Positions 1 to 5,666 are shown, counted from the first letter of the stretch. The stretch: 5,951 nucleotides of DNA from Planctomycetaceae bacterium (GCA_018694455.1 JABHNP010000348.1:1-5951); one strand, 5' to 3'. Notes: generated by a model not told the origin, from the letters alone. Made by a program: numbers and translations.

Positions 1-849
1 GAGAGTGCCGGTATCGCTGCCGCTCAGGCGTTCGATAATGATAAGGACGTTCAGGCGATCGACGTCAAACAACTCCAAAAACGTCTTATTAAGCACGGTC
101 AGGTGCTCGAATGGGACGGAAAAGGCTACGGCAGGTATCGTTCCAGAGCCAACAGTAACTTCCCTCCGCATATCATCTATCGTTGGCAGAATCATCCAGA
201 GGAATATCCCAAATCGATACCCAAACCAAGGCGAGAAATACCCATCCTCATGGACGATATCCATGCCCAACGTGTTGGTGACTGGGAGGAGCTCAGCAAG
301 CATGGTTTCTGCGTGAATCAGGGCAACCTTAACGACAAAGGAACAGGTAAGGGCGAGAAATCCGTCATCTTCAAACCGATCATTCGGCGCAGCGGTCTTT
401 ATGAAGTCAAAATCGCCTTCCCGCGACGCCCGAAAAACACCAAGCATGCCCCGATACTCATCCACCATGCCGATGGCGAAGACACCGTGCTTGTTGATCA
501 GACCCAAGAAAAACTTAGGGGTTTCATGAATATGTTTTCATCTATTGGTACATACCGTTTCGAGGCCGACGGACATTCCGCCGTCACCTTCCAGACCCAG
601 GGGACTGAAGACGGTCTCGTTGTGGTCGATGGCGTCCAATTTGTGCCGGCTTGGGAGGAAGCGGATACAGGGATAGCCGAGAAAGCGAAGGTGGAAAAAC
701 CAGTCAAAGGGAGCGCTCAGACTTCAGGAAACAAGCCATGGATCAAAGCCTTTTTCGAGAAGAACCCATCTGCCGACACGAATGAAGACGGCACCCTGAC
801 TTTGGAGGAAGTGAGCCACTTTAAGGAGTCTCGGAAAACTAATCCCTAA
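1..849 (+). CDS. FAD-dependent oxidoreductase, C-terminal part, with golvesin-like domain and EF-hand tail (5' end outside window)
   Basis: The frame is open from base 1, so the gene begins upstream; 282 codons and the TAA stop are visible. The first residues (ESAGIAAAQAF, then VKQLQKRLIKHGQVLEW) match the end of the FAD_oxidored family (PF12831), whose C-terminus typically reads SAG-AAA, then 'LQ..L...GQVL'. From about base 244 to 651 there is a beta-rich golvesin/Xly carbohydrate-binding-like domain, recognised by VGDWEE, TGKGEKSVIFKP, GLYEVKIAFPRRP, HHADG, the SIGTYRFEADG segment and DGVQFVP. A short linker leads to one canonical EF-hand loop. The FAD-binding Rossmann part is not in the window, so the oxidoreductase call rests on the tail and architecture. 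In this group such proteins are usually exported and encoded with sulfatases and glycoside hydrolases; the sulfatase starts 54 bases downstream in the same direction, suggesting co-transcription. The substrate is unknown. A GTG at 103 is internal, not the true start. Confidence 0.8.
   Translation, partial: ESAGIAAAQAFDNDKDVQAIDVKQLQKRLIKHGQVLEWDGKGYGRYRSRANSNFPPHIIYRWQNHPEEYPKSIPKPRREIPILMDDIHAQRVGDWEELSKHGFCVNQGNLNDKGTGKGEKSVIFKPIIRRSGLYEVKIAFPRRPKNTKHAPILIHHADGEDTVLVDQTQEKLRGFMNMFSSIGTYRFEADGHSAVTFQTQGTEDGLVVVDGVQFVPAWEEADTGIAEKAKVEKPVKGSAQTSGNKPWIKAFFEKNPSADTNEDGTLTLEEVSHFKESRKTNP
244..651 (+). other. Golvesin/Xly CBD-like domain within the oxidoreductase
   Basis: This segment of about 136 residues opens with IPILMDD and VGDWEE, continues through GKGEKSVIFKP, YEVKIAFPRRP, a HHADGEDTVLVDQ strand and IGTYRFEADG, and ends with VVVDGVQFVPAW. 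That order of strands is typical of golvesin C-terminal-like domains found at the ends of secreted bacterial enzymes. A role in binding carbohydrate or the cell surface is inferred from the family name, not demonstrated. Confidence 0.65.
775..810 (+). other. EF-hand calcium-binding loop at the oxidoreductase C-terminus
   Basis: The 12-residue loop DTNEDGTLTLEE has Asp at 1, Asn at 3, Asp at 5, Gly at 6, Thr at 7 and 9, Leu at 8 and Glu at 12, all the canonical calcium-ligand positions. It follows a helix-like KPWIKAFFEKNPSA segment and precedes a VSHFKES helix, so it forms a complete single EF-hand. Comparable tails occur on secreted enzymes of planctomycetes and verrucomicrobia. Calcium binding is inferred. 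Confidence 0.7.
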
Positions 850-903
850 CCGTTTTCAGGGGTGCTTGCGTCATCGTTGTTCCGCCTCTAATCTAAAGTT
901 CTC

Positions 904-2316
904 ATGATGAAACGCATACCACTTTTCGCCTTATTCATTGCAGTCACGATTGCAGCCTCCTCCCATGCAGCCAACCGGCCCAATCTGGTCTTCATCATCG
1001 CGGACGACTGCACCTACCTGGACATGGGCGTCTACGGCGGGCAGGCCAAGACACCTGCGCTCGACCAACTCGCCAGCGAGGGCATGCAGTTCTCACGCTG
1101 TTTCCAGGCCGCGCCGATGTGCTCACCCACGCGGCACAATATCTATACCGGTATCTACCCGGTAAAATCCGGTGCCTGGCCCAACCACACCCGGGTCTAT
1201 CCAGGCACGAAATCAATCGGCCACTATCTCGGCGAGGCTGGCTACCGGGTGGCTTTGTCAGGCAAAACTCATATCGGTCCCAAAGCTTCCTTCCCGTTCG
1301 AGTATTCCAAAGAGTTCCGGTCTGCAGATCCTTCAGCAGAAGATCCCTATCCGACACTCGAAGAACTCTTTACCGACTCCAAGAAAGGCTGCACGCCGTT
1401 CTGCCTGTTTGCCTGTTCCAACGAACCACATACGCCTTATGACAAAGGGGAAGCCTCAGCCTACGATTCTGCCAAACTCACACTGCCACCGACATTTGTG
1501 GACACTCCCAATACCCGGCAGGAATATGCTAAGTACCTCGCGGAGATCACCTACTTTGATTCCCAATGCGGCGCTCTACTTAACTTGCTCGACAAGCACG
1601 ATCTGGCTAAAGACACCCTCGTCATGGTGGTCTCCGAACAGGGCTCCGGCTTTCCTTTTGCGAAATGGACCTGTTATGAGTTGGGACTCACTTCCGCCAT
1701 GATTGTACGTTGGCCCGGTACGATAGCGGCCGGCTCCAAGTCAAACGCTCTGGTTGAATACGTCGACGTCACGCCCACCTTCCTCGACGCCGCCGAGTTG
1801 GAAACTCCCGACACAATGGACGGCCGCTCGTTCTTGCCTGTCCTCACAGGTACAAGTGTGGAACACAAGCAATACACTTTTGGCGTACAGACGACCCGCG
1901 GCATTGGGCAAGGTTCGGAGAACTTCGGCGTGCGGTCTGCCGGGACCAAAACCCATCGTTATATCCGCAACCTCAACCCTACCGAAACATTCAAGAACTT
2001 CGTCACCCGACCTGGTGGTGACAAGGCCGATTTCTGGATGTCCTGGATCGAAAAGGCAAAGGCTGGCGACGCCCACGCCCGTGCCATGACCGAGAAATAC
2101 CAGCACCGTCCCGCCGAGGAACTCTACGATGTGGAGCATGATCCCCATTGCCGCAATAACCTGATCGATGATCCGAAATTCGCTCAACTCAAGGAAGACT
2201 TGTCCACTCGCCTCGATACCTGGATGGAATCACAAGGGGACGAGGGGGCTGTCACAGAAGCTCTAGCTCTTACCCGCAAATCCAAATTCAAAGAGAACAT
2301 CCGGCCAACTCAATAG
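904..2316 (+). CDS. Secreted S1-family sulfatase
   Basis: Formylglycine-dependent sulfatase of 470 residues that hydrolyses sulfate esters (or sulfamates), probably on a polysaccharide outside the cytoplasm. Residues 1-22 form a signal peptide (MMKR, hydrophobic core, SHA cleavage site). NLVFIIADD follows, with metal ligands Asp34-Asp35. The maturation motif C-x-P-x-R is C73-S-P-T-R77, so Cys73 should become formylglycine. Further active-site candidates are Lys121 and His123 (GKTHIG), His176 (NEPHTPY) and Lys254 (PFAKWTCYE). The usual second metal-ligand pair Asp-Asn/His is replaced by Glu245-Gln246 (VVSEQG). VRWPG, VDVTPTFLDAA and a C-terminal EELYDVEHDP block are typical of the family. The start is ATG at 904 or the adjacent in-frame ATG at 907; there is no clear Shine-Dalgarno. 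The modifying enzyme is not in the window. The exact substrate cannot be told from the sequence. Confidence 0.93.
   Translation: MMKRIPLFALFIAVTIAASSHAANRPNLVFIIADDCTYLDMGVYGGQAKTPALDQLASEGMQFSRCFQAAPMCSPTRHNIYTGIYPVKSGAWPNHTRVYPGTKSIGHYLGEAGYRVALSGKTHIGPKASFPFEYSKEFRSADPSAEDPYPTLEELFTDSKKGCTPFCLFACSNEPHTPYDKGEASAYDSAKLTLPPTFVDTPNTRQEYAKYLAEITYFDSQCGALLNLLDKHDLAKDTLVMVVSEQGSGFPFAKWTCYELGLTSAMIVRWPGTIAAGSKSNALVEYVDVTPTFLDAAELETPDTMDGRSFLPVLTGTSVEHKQYTFGVQTTRGIGQGSENFGVRSAGTKTHRYIRNLNPTETFKNFVTRPGGDKADFWMSWIEKAKAGDAHARAMTEKYQHRPAEELYDVEHDPHCRNNLIDDPKFAQLKEDLSTRLDTWMESQGDEGAVTEALALTRKSKFKENIRPTQ
1120..1134 (+). other. Sulfatase formylglycine maturation motif (C-S-P-T-R)
   Basis: The five codons encode Cys73-Ser-Pro-Thr-Arg77, the C-x-P-x-R core recognised by formylglycine-generating enzymes. 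Because the first residue is Cys rather than Ser, maturation by an aerobic FGE or by an anaerobic radical-SAM enzyme are both possible. Confidence 0.9.
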
Positions 2317-2333
2317 CCTCGGTCATTCGCCGT

Positions 2334-2360
2334 GTACGAAGGGCTGTCCTTTGTACGTTT
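2334..2360 (+). terminator. Probable weak intrinsic terminator of the oxidoreductase-sulfatase unit
   Basis: GTACGAAGG (2334-2342) pairs with CCTTTGTAC (2348-2356) across a five-base loop, giving a nine-base-pair stem with one G-U pair. It begins 18 bases after the sulfatase stop codon. Only GTTT follows the stem, so the U tract is poor and termination may be partial. Confidence 0.45.
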
Positions 2361-2507
2361 ACCGGCAAGTACCCGCAAGCATGGTCGGATTCACCAATTA
2401 CCCGTTTGTCGGAAAGCCTAGCGGCAGCGAGCGGCATTTTGTCATCTCTAGTATCTTTGCCGGCATGCGACAGAAACAATAGATTTATTTCACTTAAGGA
2501 AATGCGT

Positions 2508-2639
2508 ATGATTTTGAAAACGCCCTTCCTTGTGGCAGGTTGTGTTTTCCTGAATTTCTTATCAGTGATTACACAGTCTTTCGAGACGTTTGGGTCGGAA
2601 TGCTCAAATCTTTTCGTCCCAACTGCTTTCAAAACATAA
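2508..2639 (+). CDS. Possible small hydrophobic protein (43 aa)
   Basis: A Shine-Dalgarno-like AAGGA at 2496-2500 lies seven bases before ATG 2508, which is well placed; an in-frame ATG at 2502 would be too close to it. The peptide begins MILKTPFLVAGCVFLNFLS and is hydrophobic over roughly residues 6-20, so it resembles a signal peptide or one short membrane helix. The rest (SFETFGSECSNLFVPTAFKT) has no motif I recognise. The VAGC stretch looks like a lipobox, but it comes early and hydrophobic residues continue after the Cys. It could be a real micro-protein, the decayed start of an exported protein, or chance. Confidence 0.25.
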   Translation: MILKTPFLVAGCVFLNFLSVITQSFETFGSECSNLFVPTAFKT

Positions 2640-2704
2640 CATGCAGATATCTTCAAACTTCGGGCGTATCCTTAGTGCCACATAGACCATTTCCATTACT
2701 TACC

Positions 2705-2709
2705 GAAGG
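2705..2709 (+). promoter_or_regulatory. Ribosome-binding site of the dehydrogenase
   Basis: GAAGG sits five bases before the ATG at 2715 and supports that start over the in-frame ATG eight codons later. Confidence 0.5.
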
Positions 2710-2714
2710 CAATC

Positions 2715-3503
2715 ATGTCTATTCTCGATCAATTCTTAATGAAGGATGAAGTCACCGTAGTTACAGGTGCTGGTGGTGGACTCGGAAGTGAACTTGTAAA
2801 GATCCTAGCTGCTGCCGAGGCAACTGTTGTCCTGGTTGATCAGAACATCCATCCAATCCAAACGCTTGCAGAAAACCTTCAACAACAGGGCGGCCAGGCA
2901 ACTGCTTATGAATGTGATGTCACTGATCCTGAAGCAATTCAACGACTGATTACCACAATTGACAATGATCACGGACGCCTTGATGTGCTGGTGAATAGTG
3001 CTGGCATCCTCGGTGCAGACAACCCCATGTTTGAAGTTCAAGCCTCTGACTGGGACGCCGTAATGAACGTCAACTTAAAAGCCACCTGGCAAGTCTCAAC
3101 ATTTGTCGCAGATTATATGATTAAAAATCAAACTGCTGGACGAATCGTCAACATCTCCTCATCACTCGGCGGTCGATCTCAACTAAAGCGTATCCACTAC
3201 GCGACCTCGAAGGCCGGAGTGGAACACTTGACTCGAAACATGGCGATGGAATTAGTCAAAAGCAATATTCGTGTAAATTGCTTGGCACCTGGATGGCTGG
3301 CAACACCGATGGTTCAAGACATCTTAAATGGCCCTCAAGGAGCTCACTGGCGAAAGGCGATTCCAATGGGAAGGGCAGCGGAACCTGAGGAACTTACTGG
3401 ATCACTCCTCCTCCTAGCTTCAAAAGCCTCCAGCTATATGACAGGAAGTGTTCTCCGAGTGGATGGCGGCTATGCCTATCGAGGCATTGAATGTGATGAG
3501 TAA
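2715..3503 (+). CDS. Short-chain dehydrogenase/reductase (SDR, classical)
   Basis: Complete 262-residue classical SDR, a cytoplasmic NAD(P)(H)-dependent oxidoreductase. The cofactor motif T17-G-A-G-G-G-L-G24 matches TGxxxGxG. Asp42 at the end of the second strand (VVLVDQN) favours NAD(H) over NADP(H). CDVTD at 67-71 and N94-S-A-G97 are the usual structural motifs. The catalytic tetrad is Asn120, Ser149 (NISSS), Tyr162 and Lys166 (YATSK). PGW at 192-194 and the end LRVDGGYAYRG complete the fold. The N-terminus (ILDQF, then VTVVTGA) resembles gluconate 5-dehydrogenase and 2-deoxy-gluconate 3-dehydrogenase-like enzymes, so a sugar or sugar-acid substrate is plausible but unproven. It lies 398 bases after the sulfatase, behind a probable terminator, and is less GC-rich, so it is probably a separate transcription unit. 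Confidence 0.92.
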   Translation: MSILDQFLMKDEVTVVTGAGGGLGSELVKILAAAEATVVLVDQNIHPIQTLAENLQQQGGQATAYECDVTDPEAIQRLITTIDNDHGRLDVLVNSAGILGADNPMFEVQASDWDAVMNVNLKATWQVSTFVADYMIKNQTAGRIVNISSSLGGRSQLKRIHYATSKAGVEHLTRNMAMELVKSNIRVNCLAPGWLATPMVQDILNGPQGAHWRKAIPMGRAAEPEELTGSLLLLASKASSYMTGSVLRVDGGYAYRGIECDE

Positions 3504-3529
3504 ACCCCTCAGCATTTCCACTCTTTTCC

Positions 3530-3548
3530 AGTGAAGTGCTTCTTCACT
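3530..3548 (+). terminator. Hairpin after the dehydrogenase, possible weak terminator
   Basis: AGTGAAG pairs perfectly with CTTCACT around a five-base TGCTT loop, 26 bases after the dehydrogenase stop. There is no U tract after it, so if it ends transcription it is not a classic intrinsic terminator. It may instead stabilise the 3' end of the message. Confidence 0.3.
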
Positions 3549-3570
3549 TGCCATCACACCTCATATCAAA

Positions 3571-3598
3571 ACTATGCCAGAGCAACTATGCCAGAGCA
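3571..3598. repeat. Perfect 14-bp tandem duplication
   Basis: The unit ACTATGCCAGAGCA occurs twice without spacer or mismatch (3571-3584 and 3585-3598). It lies in the non-coding stretch between the dehydrogenase and the minus-strand membrane protein gene. A perfect copy implies a recent slippage duplication, or an assembly artefact. Confidence 0.9.
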
Positions 3599-3667
3599 AA
3601 TACAAATCGTTCCGTACATCATGAGGTTTGCCCTTCAAATCATTTCCAATGAATAGAAGCCAAACAG

Positions 3668-3928
3668 CTACTCCGCATCCCTAGGGTCTCGAAGAGCAGA
3701 AAAGGACCCTTTCAATAAAAATGGCAGGGAGAATCCGATAGAACACAACATAACCGTAACAACCATGAAGGCTAAATCCGTCTCCGCGAGGAAAAATCCT
3801 CCTACTACTGAAAGTGCGAGAACCGTTAGAAAATAAACGAACTGAATAATTCGCTTGATTGCGGCGAGAACTAAAAAGTTAATATCCTCTGGCCTCACAT
3901 CACTCATAGGATCGTATTCGTCTAGCAT
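3668..3928 (-). CDS. Small two-helix membrane protein, unknown function
   Basis: An 86-residue protein with an acidic N-terminus (MLDEYDPMSDVRPED) and two predicted membrane helices, about residues 27-48 (IIQFVYFLTVLALSVVGGFF) and 52-73. The short tail KGSFSALRDPRDAE is charged. Arg/Lys just before helix 1 and after helix 2 suggest both ends face the cytoplasm. The chosen ATG has a GGAA element (plus-strand 3934-3937) five bases upstream; a second in-frame ATG seven codons later lacks one. It is convergent with the dehydrogenase and divergent from the next gene, so it is probably monocistronic. I do not recognise the family. Confidence 0.6.
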   Translation of the reverse strand: MLDEYDPMSDVRPEDINFLVLAAIKRIIQFVYFLTVLALSVVGGFFLAETDLAFMVVTVMLCSIGFSLPFLLKGSFSALRDPRDAE

Positions 3929-4149
3929 ATATTTTCCGGCAAAGCTTTACCTGACAACTTACCCCATTTGCGATTACTGTACTGACGCATTCAATCTTCG
4001 TATAGAGTTTAAATTCACGACTTCGACAATCCCACCTCGGCCCAACGATTGACTAAAACCGAGCAATAGTATCAAAAAATCGACAATGAATCGGAAATGG
4101 TGTTAAAAAAATAATATCGAACGCTTGGTAATTTCTTAGAATGTCTTGA

Positions 4150-4677
4150 ATGATTGATTTCCTGAGTGAAAACATTGGTTTCCGACGCGACCTTCATCCT
4201 GCTGTGTTAGCAGGTGTTGCGATTATGGTGCTCGCTTTCATATCTTTGGTTATCTACCGATGTACACAGGAATTCTTAGATCGCCGGGAGCTCTTGATTG
4301 ACATTCTAGAACACAAGATTCGAACAATTGCAACCACCTCAGACATTGGAAATTCTGTTACCAACTATCGATGGTGGATAAGCAGTAAAACATTTGGTTC
4401 TGCATTTGTTCCATTGAGTGTCTTTAAAAAACTAAGTAGCGGAAGGTACTACCGAGTGAAGGCCAGCACAATTCATGGCCTTCGACTCTACTCCGTCCTT
4501 CAAGAAGTCACAAAAGAGGACTGGCTTGAGGCCAACGCAAGCCCCTTCCAAAAAAAACTCGCTATATTCCAGACAAAAAAGAAGCCTGAAATATCAATCA
4601 ATGATATCGATCTACAGAAGAGCTTCGAAGGAATGGGTAACGGTCCCCATGACTACCAAAAGCAATCCACCTCATAG
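4150..4677 (+). CDS. Single-pass membrane protein, unknown function
   Basis: A 175-residue protein. A short N-terminal part (MIDFLSENIGFRRDLHP) precedes one clear membrane helix at about residues 17-37 (AVLAGVAIMVLAFISLVIYR). The remainder, about 138 residues, is soluble, beginning with a charged helix (EFLDRRELLIDILEHKIR) and continuing with YRWWISSKTFGSAFVPLSVFKKL. Lysine- and arginine-rich segments (YYRVKAS, KKLAIFQTKKK) suggest the C-terminal domain is cytoplasmic. There is no cofactor or catalytic motif. An in-frame TGA lies directly before the ATG, which fixes the longest possible start; the ribosome-binding site is poor. The gene is divergent from the 86-residue membrane protein across a 221-base spacer and is AT-rich. 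No family was recognised. Confidence 0.65.
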   Translation: MIDFLSENIGFRRDLHPAVLAGVAIMVLAFISLVIYRCTQEFLDRRELLIDILEHKIRTIATTSDIGNSVTNYRWWISSKTFGSAFVPLSVFKKLSSGRYYRVKASTIHGLRLYSVLQEVTKEDWLEANASPFQKKLAIFQTKKKPEISINDIDLQKSFEGMGNGPHDYQKQSTS

Positions 4678-4916
4678 GCCATGCCATCGATGAGGCTGCG
4701 TTCGCAGCGATCCACACAACGAAAACAACTATTGCCCTTCTGGCTCATTCCATTCCTGAACAGTATGTGATGCGTGAATATGTCGTGCAGTTGCATGATC
4801 CATTACACCGCACCAAGAGAAACCAACACCCTCCAAAGGCACCTGCCCTGACTCTCATTTCCATAGCTTGCTGCCGTCCGCACACACCGGGGCATGTTTC
4901 CAATGAGACTTTGTAA
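4653..4916 (+). pseudogene. Possible remnant of a coding sequence, open frame without a usable start
   Basis: This 264-base stretch overlaps the end of the preceding gene in another frame and fills most of the gap before the DUF5684 gene. Its reading frame is open for 87 codons and its first half looks protein-like (AIDEAAFAAIHTT, IALLAHSIPEQY, VMREYVVQLHD). The second half (HRTKRNQHPPKAP and on) looks less so. There is no ATG before position 4770, and an in-frame TGA at 4650 closes it upstream. It may be the truncated 3' end of a lost gene, or a chance frame. I could not assign a family. Confidence 0.22.
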
Positions 4917-4983
4917 AATATGCTGTAACTACCGTCGGTCACCAACTAAACAGTAAAAGCTTTCGTCTGAAGGAAATCAAAAA
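4678..4983. other. 306-base gap before the DUF5684 gene
   Basis: Besides the possible coding remnant that ends at 4916, the gap holds a small GC-rich hairpin at about 4695-4708 (GCTGC, loop GTTC, GCAGC). It also has a -10-like TAAAAT at 4914-4919 without a matching -35. Nothing else is supported. Confidence 0.4.
4970..4974 (+). promoter_or_regulatory. Ribosome-binding site of the DUF5684 gene
   Basis: AAGGA lies nine bases before the ATG at 4984 and supports that start. The spacer is A-rich. Confidence 0.6.
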
Positions 4984-5364
4984 ATGAATTTGTTTATCTT
5001 TGCGCAACAGTATCAAAGTAGTCCTAATCCCATTGCAGTACTACTATACCTCGTCATAGTATTTGCAATCATTGCCTCTTGGTGGAGAATTTTTACGAAG
5101 GGGGGTCAACCGGGATGGGGTTCTCTCATACCTATTTATAATCTTTATCTTATTCTAAAGATTGTTGGTCGTCCTTGGTGGTTCCTTCTACTTTTACTAA
5201 TACCAGTTGTGAATGTAATTGTTGCGATATTGATAACAAATGACCTCTCAAAGAGTTTCGGGAGAGGCCTGCCTTTCACATTAGGGCTCATCTTCCTTCC
5301 ATTTATTTTCTACCCTATTCTCGCGTGGTCCGAGGCAACATACCAAGGCCCTTCGGCAAGTTGA
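4984..5364 (+). CDS. DUF5684-type integral membrane protein
   Basis: A 126-residue protein matching the DUF5684 pattern. An N-terminal membrane helix (about residues 17-34) is followed by WWRIFTKGGQPGWGSLIPIYNLY, the conserved loop with paired Trp and the QPGW and PIYN motifs. Then come ILKIVGRPWW, a second membrane segment (about 66-86, LLLLLIPVVNVIVAILIT), DLSKSFGRG, and a third segment (about 97-115) ending GLIFLPFIFYPILAW and TYQGP. The family is widespread in bacteria and its function is unknown. Length is normal for a stand-alone member. The gene is preceded by 306 bases without a confident gene and followed by no same-strand gene, so it appears to be transcribed alone. Confidence 0.82.
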   Translation: MNLFIFAQQYQSSPNPIAVLLYLVIVFAIIASWWRIFTKGGQPGWGSLIPIYNLYLILKIVGRPWWFLLLLLIPVVNVIVAILITNDLSKSFGRGLPFTLGLIFLPFIFYPILAWSEATYQGPSAS

Positions 5365-5460
5365 CAATGCAGACTTTGCGCCAAGAACAAAAAAACCAAA
5401 GTACTGCAACCTCTATCGAGCACTTTATCTTGACTCTTTCCAGTTGTTCTTTGGGCTACG

Positions 5461-5501
5461 AAAAACCCGCCAGCAGGAAAACCATATAACCTGCTGACGG
5501 G
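5461..5501 (-). terminator. Strong intrinsic (Rho-independent) terminator, minus strand
   Basis: CCCGCCAGCAGG (5466-5477) and CCTGCTGACGGG (5490-5501) form a 12-bp GC-rich stem with a single mismatch and a 12-base loop. AAAAA at 5461-5465 reads as UUUUU directly after the stem on the minus strand. There is no T run on the plus side, so it acts in one direction. It implies a minus-strand transcript arriving from the right. Confidence 0.75.
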
Positions 5502-5531
5502 CCCACACAAAAGAGTTCCTGTAAAACTTTT

Positions 5532-5666
5532 TTAGTCGTCTTCTTTCTGTGTCAATACTTTAGTTTTTGCAACACCCCGCCAAGCACGCGAAAGGCAGAG
5601 CATTCTTGGCGGGGCATCTGTTGCGGAAGTTACAGACAATACGCCACGAAAAATGTCGTTGTTCAC
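5532..5666 (-). CDS. Possible 44-residue protein upstream of the minus-strand terminator
   Basis: The GTG-initiated frame (complement of CAC at 5664-5666) encodes a peptide starting MNNDIFRGVLSVTSATDAPP and ending KTKVLTQKEDD, with TAA at 5532-5534. The stop is 30 bases from the terminator stem, the spacing expected of a last gene, and the acidic KEDD end is natural-looking. Against it, there is no Shine-Dalgarno at normal distance, the start is not ATG, and a long inverted repeat lies inside the frame. It may instead be part of a small RNA or of an untranslated 3' end. No family was recognised. Confidence 0.25.
   Translation of the reverse strand: MNNDIFRGVLSVTSATDAPPRMLCLSRAWRGVAKTKVLTQKEDD
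5561..5632. repeat. Long imperfect inverted repeat (hairpin)
   Basis: The inner arms CCCCGCCAAG (5575-5584) and CTTGGCGGGG (5605-5614) are perfect complements around a 20-base loop. After a CATC bulge (5615-5618) on the right side, the stem continues for 14 more pairs, including GCAACA (5569-5574) with TGTTGC (5619-5624). The outermost eight pairs contain four G-U pairs if read as plus-strand RNA; on the minus strand these would be A-C mismatches. No T run follows on either strand, so it is not a terminator. Confidence 0.75.

Larger units (their letters stand above)
2317..2714. other. 398-base intergenic gap between sulfatase and dehydrogenase
   Basis: The gap contains a probable terminator for the sulfatase unit (2334-2360) and one tiny ORF with a good ribosome-binding site (2508-2639). 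Longer open frames cross it on both strands, the longest being on the minus strand at 2288-2656. Their predicted peptides show no recognisable motif, and one runs into the sulfatase coding region. No convincing sigma-70 promoter was found for the downstream gene. Confidence 0.5.

Noticed and set aside
866..894. Possible sigma-70 promoter before the sulfatase (TTGCGT, 17 bases, TAATCT)
   Set aside because: Each box matches the consensus at only three of six positions, and the start would be almost at the ATG. Co-transcription with the upstream gene is simpler.
995..1357. Antisense and out-of-frame ORFs inside the sulfatase
   Set aside because: They are shadows of the GC-rich sulfatase coding sequence, with arginine- and proline-rich compositions and no motifs.
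2288..2656. 122-codon minus-strand ORF across the gap after the sulfatase
   Set aside because: It overlaps the sulfatase 3' end antisense and the terminator hairpin, has no recognisable motif and only a weak ribosome-binding signal.
4914..4919. TAAAAT as -10 box of a promoter for the DUF5684 gene
   Set aside because: No acceptable -35 element lies 15-18 bases upstream, so it is not reported as a promoter.
5561..5632. Long hairpin as an intrinsic terminator
   Set aside because: The T run lies on the 5' side of the stem on the plus strand and becomes an A run on the 3' side on the minus strand, so neither strand has a U tract after the stem.
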